Source of the DNA: JBFXAF01 sp050184585
Lineage (GTDB): Bacteria > Pseudomonadota > Alphaproteobacteria > Rhizobiales > Rhizobiaceae
Assembly (NCBI GenBank): GCA_050184585.1
Contig: JBFXAF010000008.1
Span: 124,001 to 188,000 of the forward strand
DNA length: 64,000 nt
Direction: 5' to 3'
Made by a program: the position numbers and the translations under genes. Positions 27,761 through 34,889 of this stretch are shown piece after piece; the first letter of the stretch is position 1, and each line of letters starts with the position of its first letter. The notes beneath the pieces are model-generated. The model was not told the DNA's origin, did not search any database, and saw nothing but the letters and a program-made list of their open reading frames with translations.

Positions 27761-28063
27761 ATGGCGAAAGCAGCAGTGAAGAAACCGGCAGCGAAAGCTC
27801 CGGCGAAGAGTGCAGTCAAGAAGCCTGCGGCGAAAGCCGCGAAGCCTGCGGCCGCGAAGCCCGCCGCCAAGACCGCCAAGCCGGCGGCCAAGGCTGCAGC
27901 GAAGCCCGCAGCGAAGAAGCCAGCGGCCAAGCCCGCGGCGGCTAAGAAACCGGCGGCAAAGGCTGCGGCGGCGAAGAAGCCTGCGGCCAAGGCTGCGGCG
28001 AAACCCGCAGCGAAGAAGCCGGCGGCCAAGCCTGCTGCGAAGAAGCCCGCAGCGAAGAAGTAA
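27761..28063 (+). CDS. Ala/Lys/Pro-rich histone H1-like protein
   Basis: The 100-residue protein is made almost only of Ala, Lys and Pro in KKPAAK/AAKPAAK units, the composition of bacterial histone H1-like DNA-binding proteins (AlgP/Hc1-tail type). It has no globular domain. The start ATG 27761 follows GGGGGATCCC, and a strong terminator follows the stop. The repeat build means length is likely to vary between strains. It probably binds DNA or RNA non-specifically. Confidence 0.75.
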   Translation: MAKAAVKKPAAKAPAKSAVKKPAAKAAKPAAAKPAAKTAKPAAKAAAKPAAKKPAAKPAAAKKPAAKAAAAKKPAAKAAAKPAAKKPAAKPAAKKPAAKK

Positions 28064-28087
28064 GCGGTCACAACGACGACCGTCATC

Positions 28088-28126
28088 ACCACCTCCCGGC
28101 CCCGTGCCGGGAGGTGGTTTCATTTT
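28088..28126 (+). terminator. Rho-independent terminator after the histone-like gene
   Basis: ACCACCTCCCGGC and GCCGGGAGGTGGT form a perfect 13-bp stem with a 5-nt loop, followed by TTCATTTT. It starts 25 bp after the stop codon. Confidence 0.8.
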
Positions 28127-28210
28127 GGAGATCGGTGATCGCGTCGGTCGTTGACCCGGGTGGCGCGGCGCGTGCAAAATCCGCGAACCTCAAGACGGGG
28201 GAAGAAGACC

Positions 28211-29200
28211 TTGCGCGAAACCTTCAAGGCCATTCTCGTCACGCGCGACGCCGACAAGAACCAATCGGTGACGGTCGGCGCCATGAGCGAGGCCGACCTG
28301 ATGGACGGCGACGTGACCGTCCGCGTCGAGGCAACGACCGTCAACTACAAGGACGGGCTGGCGATCACCGGCAAGGCGCCTGTCGTGCGGCGCTTCCCGC
28401 TCGTGCCCGGCATCGACTTCGCGGGCACCGTCTCGCAGTCCTCGCATCCCGACTGGAAGCCCGGCGACAAGGTGATCCTCAATGGCTGGGGCACCGGCGA
28501 GACGCATCATGGCGCCTATGCCGAATACAGCCGCGTGAAGGGCGAATGGCTGGTGCCGCTGCCGAAGGGCATGAGCCCCGAAGACGCGATGGCTATCGGC
28601 ACCGCAGGCTATACCGCGATGCTCGCGCTGATGGCGCTGGAGCGTCACGGCATCACGCCCGGGCGCGGACCGATCGTCGTCACGGGCGCGGCGGGCGGCG
28701 TGGGTTCGGTCGCCGTCACGCTGCTGTCGAAACTCGGATACCGTGTCGTCGCCTCGACGGGGCGACCGGCGGAGGCCGACTACCTCAACTCGCTTGGGGC
28801 CGATGAGATCATCGCTCGCGAGGAACTCTCCGGTCCCGCCAAGCCGCTCGCCAAGGAACGCTGGGCCGGCGGAATCGACGCGGTCGGCAGCCACACGCTC
28901 GCCAACGTAGTTGCGATGACCTCCTATGGCGGCGCGGTCTCCGCCTGCGGGCTCGCTGGCGGAATGGATCTGCCCTCGTCGGTCGCACCCTTCATCCTGC
29001 GCGGCGTGTCGTTGCTCGGCATCGATTCCGTCATGGCGCCGAAGCCGCTGCGCCTCGAGGCGTGGCGGCGGCTGTCCAGCGATCTCGACCGCGAGAAGCT
29101 CGCCACGCTGACGACGACGATCGGGTTCGACGCCATCATCGACACCGCGCGCGACATCGTCGACGGAAAGGTTCGCGGCCGCGTCGTCGTGCGCATGTAG
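28211..29200 (+). CDS. acuI: MDR family oxidoreductase, acryloyl-CoA reductase (YhdH/AcuI) type
   Basis: The protein matches the YhdH/YhfP/AcuI family of zinc-free medium-chain reductases over its whole length: TVNYKDGLAITGKAPVVRRF (about 39), GTAGYTAMLAL, and the NADPH-binding GAAGGVGSVAVTLLS (about 158). A TTG start at 28211 with GGGGGAAGAAG upstream gives 330 residues, the family length; ATG 28151 would add an Arg-rich leader. The likely reaction is NADPH-dependent reduction of acryloyl-CoA to propionyl-CoA. The neighbours give no pathway support, so the substrate is inferred from family only. Confidence 0.8.
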   Translation: MRETFKAILVTRDADKNQSVTVGAMSEADLMDGDVTVRVEATTVNYKDGLAITGKAPVVRRFPLVPGIDFAGTVSQSSHPDWKPGDKVILNGWGTGETHHGAYAEYSRVKGEWLVPLPKGMSPEDAMAIGTAGYTAMLALMALERHGITPGRGPIVVTGAAGGVGSVAVTLLSKLGYRVVASTGRPAEADYLNSLGADEIIAREELSGPAKPLAKERWAGGIDAVGSHTLANVVAMTSYGGAVSACGLAGGMDLPSSVAPFILRGVSLLGIDSVMAPKPLRLEAWRRLSSDLDREKLATLTTTIGFDAIIDTARDIVDGKVRGRVVVRM

Positions 29201-29251
29201 CATTGCGACGAACCGATAAAATTCGATCCATAGCGCTGAAGCTTCCTCAAG

Positions 29252-29267
29252 CCCTCGCATGCGAGGG
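29252..29267. promoter_or_regulatory. 16-bp perfect palindrome just upstream of the hybrid kinase gene
   Basis: CCCTCGCATGCGAGGG is perfectly self-complementary and ends 8 bp before ATG 29276. It could be an operator, or an RNA hairpin that hides the ribosome-binding site, since no clear Shine-Dalgarno sequence is otherwise seen. Confidence 0.4.
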
Positions 29268-29275
29268 TTCTCGCC

Positions 29276-31552
29276 ATGATGGCGGAGTCCGTCGAACGCG
29301 ATGAGCTGGAAGTGGAGGAGCGGCTGCAAAGGCCAGCTCCCGATCCCGTGCGCCCCGATAAGGCGCAGCGCGTGCTCGCCAGCAAGCTCATGTCGCCGCA
29401 GTCGCGTGTCGCGCGACTCGCCCTTCGTGTTGGCGTCCTGCTTACCGCCGGCATCTCCTATCTGACCGGCGCACCGCATTTCCTGACGGCGGCGCTGCTG
29501 GTTCTCGGCGTCGCCGGGCTGCTGATCCTATGGCACCGGCTCGCCATGGAGGACCGCATCGCGGCAGGGCTCGACGAGGACACGCGGCGCAGCCGGACCG
29601 ACTTCGAGTCGCTCGCCGACCGGATGTGGGAGTTGCAGGAGAGCGAGGAGCGCTTCCGCGGTCTCATCGACGCACTCGGAGACCTCGTGGTTCATCGCGA
29701 CCGCAGCGGGGCCATCGTCTACGCCAACCGCGTGTTCGCCAGCCTCGTCAGCCAGGACCCGCGCGACCTCACCGGCAAGACGCTCGCAGAACTCGGCGTG
29801 CATGTCGGCGTCGTGCCGGACGCCGCCTTCGCGGATGGCGAATGCCTGAGTTCGGCGGACGTCGCGGTGCACGGTCGCGACGGGACGCGCTGGTTCTCCT
29901 GGATCGAACTCTCCGTGCGCGACAAGGAGAGCGGAGCCGTCTCCCACAGGGCGATTGCCCGCGACATCACCGATCGCAAGCGCGCAGAAACGGCGCTGAT
30001 CAACGCACGCGAGCGCGCCGAGTTCGCCAGCGTCGCCAAGTCGCGATTCCTGGCGACCGTCAGTCATGAGATCCGGACGCCGATGAACGGCATTCTCGGC
30101 ATGGCCAAGCTGCTCGCCGACACGAGGGTGTCGCCGGAGCAGGCGACCTATGTGGCGGCGATCTCGACATCGGCCGGCGCTCTGCTGGCGTTGATCGAGG
30201 ATCTGCTCGACTTCTCGAAGATCGAGGCCGGCAAGCTTGCGCTGGAGCCGCAACCGGTCTCGCCTCGGGAGATAGCCGAGAGTGTCGTCGAGCTCATGGC
30301 CGCCAGGGCCTTCGCCAAGAACATCGGCATCGGATGCCATGTGGCGTCCGACGCGCCGGTGCGCATCACCGCCGATCCGGGCAGGCTGAGGCAGGTGCTG
30401 CTGAACCTCATCGGCAACGCGGTCAAGTTCACCGAGACCGGGGGCATCACCGTCGACGTCTCATGCACCACGCTCAGGGGTGCGCCCGCCGTGCGCTTCT
30501 CGGTCACCGATACCGGACCCGGTCTCGACGAAGCCGATCTCGACCGGATCTTCGAGGAGTTCGAGCAGGCGGACGGCACGTCGACGCGAAGCCATGGCGG
30601 CGCCGGCCTCGGACTGGCGATCTCGCGGAGGATCGTCGCGGCGATGGAGGGCGACATCGTCGTGGATACGGAGCGCGGTCGCGGTTCGACATTCTCGGTC
30701 GACGTGCCGGCCACGGACGCCGTGAGGCCAGCCGGTGCGGCGGCGAGGACGCTCCGCGGAGCGTGCGTGACCATCGTCACGGCCAATGGCGTGGAAGCCG
30801 ACGCCATCGCACGCACGATACGCGCCCATGGCGGAATCGCCCACGTCGCCGTCGACGAGGCGCAGGCGGCCGTCCACGCTGCAGAGACGACGACCCTGCT
30901 CGTCGACGCTGCGACCGAACATCGCGACGGGCGCCTGCTCCAGCGGCTGAGGCGCTCGGGGTTCGGCCCGGTGAAGGCGGTGACGCTGATCGCACCGACC
31001 GACCGCGGACAGCTCGGCGAGTTCCGCGCGGCCGGGTATCTCAACTTCCTGGCGCGACCTGTTCGCAGGGAGACGCTCTTGCGCGTGCTTGCACCGGGCA
31101 AGGAGGAAGGCGTGCGGACGGAGACGACGGTGCGGTCGAGGCCGGGGGTACAAGCGCGGCGCGAGGCGGAACGCCTATCGGTGTTGATCGCCGAGGACAA
31201 CGACATCAATGCGCTGCTCGCCAAGGCGGCGCTCGGCAAGGCGGGCCACGTCGTGGAAGTGGTCGGCAACGGCCGCGCCGCCGTGGAGGCGGTGACGACG
31301 GGCGAGAAGCGCTTCGACGTGGTGCTGATGGACCTGCACATGCCGGTGATGGACGGGATGGACGCGATTGCCGCGATCCGGCGTCACGAGGAGGAGAAGG
31401 GGTCCGTACCGGTGCCGATCATGGTGCTTTCGGCCGACGGGCAGGAAGCGACCCGCCACCACGTTCTCGCCCACGGCGCCTCGGGATTCGTGACCAAGCC
31501 GCTGGATCCGGATGGGCTGGTGCGCGCGCTGGAGGCGCAGGCCGCCGCCTGA
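29276..31552 (+). CDS. Hybrid sensor histidine kinase/response regulator
   Basis: The 758-residue protein has two adjacent membrane helices (about 48-62 and 66-86), a PAS domain (about 122-235), a HisKA dimerisation domain with the phospho-accepting His264 (FLATVSHEIRTPMNG), and an HATPase domain (NLIGNAVKF, DTGPGLDE, GAGLGLAIS). A degenerate receiver (about 495-610, with VDAAT at the phospho-site and RPV in place of the usual KP) precedes a complete receiver with Asp686 (LMDLHMPVMDG). No output domain or separate regulator is adjacent, so phosphotransfer to an Hpt protein encoded elsewhere is likely. Met codons at 29276 and 29279 are both possible starts. Confidence 0.93.
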   Translation: MMAESVERDELEVEERLQRPAPDPVRPDKAQRVLASKLMSPQSRVARLALRVGVLLTAGISYLTGAPHFLTAALLVLGVAGLLILWHRLAMEDRIAAGLDEDTRRSRTDFESLADRMWELQESEERFRGLIDALGDLVVHRDRSGAIVYANRVFASLVSQDPRDLTGKTLAELGVHVGVVPDAAFADGECLSSADVAVHGRDGTRWFSWIELSVRDKESGAVSHRAIARDITDRKRAETALINARERAEFASVAKSRFLATVSHEIRTPMNGILGMAKLLADTRVSPEQATYVAAISTSAGALLALIEDLLDFSKIEAGKLALEPQPVSPREIAESVVELMAARAFAKNIGIGCHVASDAPVRITADPGRLRQVLLNLIGNAVKFTETGGITVDVSCTTLRGAPAVRFSVTDTGPGLDEADLDRIFEEFEQADGTSTRSHGGAGLGLAISRRIVAAMEGDIVVDTERGRGSTFSVDVPATDAVRPAGAAARTLRGACVTIVTANGVEADAIARTIRAHGGIAHVAVDEAQAAVHAAETTTLLVDAATEHRDGRLLQRLRRSGFGPVKAVTLIAPTDRGQLGEFRAAGYLNFLARPVRRETLLRVLAPGKEEGVRTETTVRSRPGVQARREAERLSVLIAEDNDINALLAKAALGKAGHVVEVVGNGRAAVEAVTTGEKRFDVVLMDLHMPVMDGMDAIAAIRRHEEEKGSVPVPIMVLSADGQEATRHHVLAHGASGFVTKPLDPDGLVRALEAQAAA

Positions 31553-31657
31553 CGCTGCCGGCGGGGAAGGTCTGCTCGCCGGCCTGGAGCGCGTTCGCTC
31601 CGCCGGTGCATGGATCGTGAGACGTCGAACTATTGCCCCCCCTTCCCGTTCACGGTA

Positions 31658-31675
31658 GTGTCATCATTCTGTTGC
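31658..31675 (+). promoter_or_regulatory. Possible Pho box upstream of olsB
   Basis: GTGTCAT-CATT-CTGTTGC has the spacing of the PhoB recognition unit (two 7-bp repeats, 4-bp spacer) and matches the CTGTCAT repeats at 10 of 14 positions. A TTATCC sequence about 10 bp downstream could be the -10. Ornithine lipid formation is known to rise under phosphate limitation in rhizobia. Confidence 0.4.
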
Positions 31676-31725
31676 ACCGCGTCCTTATCCCGCGCCAGGA
31701 GGGATGGCTCTGAGGAGAATCACTC

Positions 31726-32607
31726 GTGCACACAGCACTCGAAGAGCGTGACGTGCGGACGGGCGGTGCTCCCCTCTTCGGCAGGCAGTCCGAGGCGATC
31801 CTGTCGGGCGGCCCGCTTGGCCGCATCGGTTCGCTTGAAGTGCGGCTGGCCGCCGACGAGACCGAGGTCGCCGCGGCCCAGGGCGTGCGCTACCGGGTCT
31901 TCTACGAGGAACTCGGCGCGCGGCCGGAGATCGCCCATCTGACCGACCAGCGCGATTCGGACCGCTTCGATGCGCTCTGCGATCATCTCCTTGTGTTCGA
32001 CAAGTCGCTGCCCGGACCGGCGAACCGGCAGATCGTGGGCACCTACCGGCTGTTGAGGCAGGACCGCGCGCGCGCCGCGGGCGGTTTCTATTCCAGCGAC
32101 GAATTCGAGCTCGAATCGCTCGCCCAACGCCACCCCGACCTCACCTTCCTCGAACTCGGTCGATCCTGCGTGCTCCAGCCCTATAGGACACGGAGGGTCA
32201 TCGAGGTGCTGTGGCAGGGGATCTGGGCCTATGTGAACCACTATTCGATCGGCGTGATGACCGGCTGCGCCTCCTTCCACGGCACAGCGCCGGCGGCCCA
32301 TGCCGAGGCGCTGACCTTCCTCGCCCACCACTATCGCGCCAGCGGCCCGTGGGCGGTGCGCGCCGTGCCCTCGCGTTACCACACGATGGACCTGATGCCG
32401 CCCGACGCGGTGTCGGCGCGCGCGGCGACGGCCGGCATGCCGCCGCTGATCAAAGGCTATCTGAGGCTTGGCGCCAAGATCGGCGACGGCTGCGTGATCG
32501 ACCATGATTTCGGCACCGTGGACGTCTTCATCGTGCTGCCGGTGTCGGAGCTCTCGGCCCGCTACGTCAATTATTACGGGGCGGACGCGCAGCGCTTCGC
32601 GGCCTAG
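31726..32607 (+). CDS. olsB: L-ornithine N-alpha-acyltransferase (acyl-ornithine/ornithine lipid synthesis)
   Basis: The 293-residue protein belongs to the GNAT-like acyl-ACP-dependent family with LEVRLAADETEVAAAQGVRYRVFYEE (38-63; the VRYRVFYEE segment is diagnostic), FLELGRSCVLQPYRTRRVIEVLWQG (about 143) and a C-terminal IKGYLRLGAKIGDGCVIDHDFGTVDVF. OlsB joins 3-hydroxyacyl chains to ornithine, the first step of ornithine lipid synthesis. The start is GTG at 31726 with AGGAGA 8 bp upstream. olsA, for the second step, is not adjacent. A Pho-box-like sequence lies upstream. Confidence 0.87.
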   Translation: MHTALEERDVRTGGAPLFGRQSEAILSGGPLGRIGSLEVRLAADETEVAAAQGVRYRVFYEELGARPEIAHLTDQRDSDRFDALCDHLLVFDKSLPGPANRQIVGTYRLLRQDRARAAGGFYSSDEFELESLAQRHPDLTFLELGRSCVLQPYRTRRVIEVLWQGIWAYVNHYSIGVMTGCASFHGTAPAAHAEALTFLAHHYRASGPWAVRAVPSRYHTMDLMPPDAVSARAATAGMPPLIKGYLRLGAKIGDGCVIDHDFGTVDVFIVLPVSELSARYVNYYGADAQRFAA

Positions 32608-32690
32608 CCAGTCCGGCCGCCGTTCGCCGCGCGGGGTTGCGTTGAGCCGGCGAACTGCCTAGGCCGGGACGACAGACGAGGAGCCTGCCC

Positions 32691-32840
32691 ATGCCAAGAC
32701 CGCCGAACTACAATCACGAACGCAAGGAACGCGAGCGCGCCAAGGCCGCCAAGAAGGCCGAGAAGCTGGCCGCCAAGGCCGCCAAGAAGGAGCGCGACGC
32801 GTCCAGCGACGAACAGCAGCCGGCGGAAAAAGAGGAGTAG
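32691..32840 (+). CDS. Small Lys/Glu/Ala-rich protein
   Basis: A 49-residue frame starts MPRPPNYNHERKERERAKAA and continues as a highly charged helix (KKAEKLAAKAAKKERD) ending in EKEE. AGGAG lies 8 bp before the ATG. Proteins with the same MPRPPNY opening and charged tail recur in rhizobia as small hypothetical proteins. It may be a coiled-coil or nucleic-acid-associated peptide; no function is known. Confidence 0.7.
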   Translation: MPRPPNYNHERKERERAKAAKKAEKLAAKAAKKERDASSDEQQPAEKEE

Positions 32841-32844
32841 GCGC

Positions 32845-33099
32845 TCAGGCCTTGTCGGTGACCAGCACCGACGCCTCGCGGGCGGCGGCCACGAAGGCGC
32901 GGCGCGCCGTCATCGCCGGCTTGTCGCCGGCCAGCGCGTCGTGGCAGGCCTGCAGCGCCTCGCGGTGCTTGGGACCGCGCTTTCCGGGCCATGCGTTGAG
33001 CAGGTAGTCGTTCGCCTCACGGGCGGATTTGAGGACCCTGTCCGGTCCCGGCGCGGGCGAACGGACGGTGACCGGCGTATCGAAGCGATTGTTTTCCAT
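32845..33099 (-). CDS. DUF982 domain-containing protein
   Basis: The 84-residue product (MENNRFDTPVTVRSPAPG) has the DUF982 pattern common in rhizobia: RVLKSAREANDYLLNAWPGKRGPKH (about 21-45) followed by ALQACHDALAGDKPAMTARRAFVAAARE. ATG 33099 is chosen because the longer frame has no similarity. The function is unknown. It converges on the small Lys/Glu-rich gene with 4 bp between. Confidence 0.85.
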   Translation of the reverse strand: MENNRFDTPVTVRSPAPGPDRVLKSAREANDYLLNAWPGKRGPKHREALQACHDALAGDKPAMTARRAFVAAAREASVLVTDKA

Positions 33100-33342
33100 C
33101 GCCGTCCTTACGCCGCCCTGACCGCAAAAGCGATGGGAATAAGGTTTGGTCGCCGCCGACGTCGTTGAGGCGGGGGGGTGGACATATTTTCCGCCTTCGC
33201 CGAAATTTGCGCGGACCGAACCGAACGATTTCAACGATTTGCCGGAATCGCCACCGAAAGACGGGCGGGATTTGTTCACAGCGGGCATATTGGCCCGCGC
33301 GCGGGGCGCTTTCGCGGCATTCCGCCCCGGCCGGAGACTGAA

Positions 33343-33807
33343 TTGAGACGATTCTGCACCGCGCTCGCCCTGCTCCTCGCGCAGCCGGTTTCCGCCGCCG
33401 AGATGACATGGTTCGGCGGAGGCGACGAGCTCAACGCGGAGTTGCGTTATGGAACCGCCGACAAGTCCGACACGCCGATCTCGTTCTACTGCACCCCGCA
33501 TGTGAAGATCGTCTATGTCGACTACGACTTCAAACCGGCGAACGCGACCGAGGCGATGGAGATCGATTTCACACTCAGCGCCGGCGGCATCGACATCGAG
33601 GTCGGGGCGATCGGCTACGGGATCGAGATGGACGACGGTTTCGTGCTCGAAGGCCAGATCCTGTTCGACCAGAAATTCCTGGACTTCATCGCGTCGGACG
33701 GGGTCATCACCGCGACCGCCGAGGGCAAGACTGAAGAGTTCCCGCTCGCGGGGGCGAAGGAAGTTTCGGGGCCGCTGCTCGAAACGTGCGGGCGGGAAGC
33801 GCCGTAG
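33343..33807 (+). CDS. Hypothetical secreted protein
   Basis: The 154-residue precursor begins at TTG 33343 with GGAGA 7 bp upstream, giving a signal peptide RRFCTALALLLAQPVSAAE with an Ala-X-Ala-like cleavage site. The mature part is acidic and beta-rich (HVKIVYVDYDF, MEIDFTLSAGGIDIEVGAIGYG), with two Cys, one in SFYCTP and one near the C-terminus (LLETCG), that could pair. I do not recognise a family. The longer frame from 33178 would bury the signal peptide. Confidence 0.6.
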   Translation: MRRFCTALALLLAQPVSAAEMTWFGGGDELNAELRYGTADKSDTPISFYCTPHVKIVYVDYDFKPANATEAMEIDFTLSAGGIDIEVGAIGYGIEMDDGFVLEGQILFDQKFLDFIASDGVITATAEGKTEEFPLAGAKEVSGPLLETCGREAP

Positions 33808-33809
33808 GA

Positions 33810-34514
33810 TCAGGCCGCGCCGGTTTCGCTGGGAACGTCGGAACCTTGGACGTCGGCCGGGGTCATGGCGTGGACCAGCCGGAAGACCTCGCCCCGAGGC
33901 GCCCCTTCCGCGCCGGCCGCTGCAAGTGCTGCCGGGCCGAGGTCTTCGGACAACACCGCCTCGAGTGCCGATTCATCGTGTCCGGAGACGAGAAAAATCC
34001 AGTCCGCCGCGGCGTCGCCGCCGCGGATCTTCTGCTCCCGCGTCCGACCCGCCGCCGGTGTGTCGGTGTGGAGCAGATGTGCGCCGGTGATGCCTTTCCG
34101 TTCCGGCAGGCCGGCAACCGCGGCACGCAGCGCCGTGTCGAGCGCGTCGCGCCCGCCGGCGGCGGGTGACAGGCGGAGCGTAGCCATGAAGGTGGCGATT
34201 CCGGCGCCCCGGCTGGCGACGATCCGCGCCTGGCTGCGGACCATGTTCCGGTGCAGCGGCATCATCGCGGTCGACCATGGCGTCGGGTTGTCGAGCCGCG
34301 CGCGGTAGGCCGGAGACGTCAGCGTCGCGTAGTCGGCCAGCTCGTAGATGACGAAGACCGCATCGCCGCGCTGCCAGCGCGAGCCGCGATTGAAGCCGGG
34401 GATGGAGAGGCGCTCCGGCAGGTGCTCCTTCGAGTGCCATTCGTGGAATTCGGCGAGGCGGTCTTCGGCGACGTCCCACCACATGGCGACGGCTGCGGTG
34501 GCTAAGAGGGGCAT
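33810..34514 (-). CDS. Hypothetical protein, probable dimeric alpha/beta-barrel (DUF4286-like)
   Basis: The 234-residue product starts MPLLATAAVAMWWDVAEDRL and contains FHEWHSKEHLPERLSIPGFNRGSRW (about 22-46), a pattern seen in DUF4286/EthD-like proteins with the ferredoxin-like dimeric fold. A second, weaker repeat of the fold may follow (LPERKGITGAHLLHTD, about 138). ATG 34514 is preferred over 34547. Function unknown; such folds occur in monooxygenases and heme- or small-molecule-handling proteins. It is convergent with the secreted protein gene (2 bp apart). Confidence 0.6.
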   Translation of the reverse strand: MPLLATAAVAMWWDVAEDRLAEFHEWHSKEHLPERLSIPGFNRGSRWQRGDAVFVIYELADYATLTSPAYRARLDNPTPWSTAMMPLHRNMVRSQARIVASRGAGIATFMATLRLSPAAGGRDALDTALRAAVAGLPERKGITGAHLLHTDTPAAGRTREQKIRGGDAAADWIFLVSGHDESALEAVLSEDLGPAALAAAGAEGAPRGEVFRLVHAMTPADVQGSDVPSETGAA

Positions 34515-34652
34515 GGGTGGGTTCTCCGTTTGGGGAGAGCATAGCATGGGAGGCAGCGGAGACGCGGGTCATCTCTTGAGCGCGCAGGACAGAACGAGTT
34601 GCAACGACAGAGGCCGACAGTCTATCCACAGTGCAACGGGGGGAGACTGTCG

Positions 34653-34874
34653 TTGCCGCGCTCGACACTTGCGGAGCTGATCGCATCCTATGGCGCCGAC
34701 GCGAAGGCCAAGCTCTCCAGCATGGCCGTCGACGGCGCGCCCGAGGACCAGCTCAGGAACCCGCTGGAGGTACTGATCCGCGGTCTCTGGGAGCTTCACG
34801 GCCTGCCTCTGGGGGTGGTCAGACTGGTGGAAAGGGGGGCGCGGCCGTCAGACGTGACGAGAGCCGTTGGATAG
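34653..34874 (+). pseudogene. Remnant of a restriction/methylase-type gene N-terminus
   Basis: From a TTG at 34653 with GGGGAG upstream, a 73-residue frame reads LPRSTLAELIASYGADAKAKLSS then EDQLRNPLEVLIRGLWELHGLP. This resembles the N-terminal opening of large N6-adenine methylase/type ISP-like restriction proteins (ASYG...AKAKL...PEDQLR.PLE.L). The frame stops after 73 codons, whereas such proteins are usually over 900 residues. I infer a degraded remnant, lying directly upstream of a different restriction-modification gene. The similarity is recalled by eye and needs a search. Confidence 0.45.
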
Positions 34875-34889
34875 GCTTATGTCGCAGCC

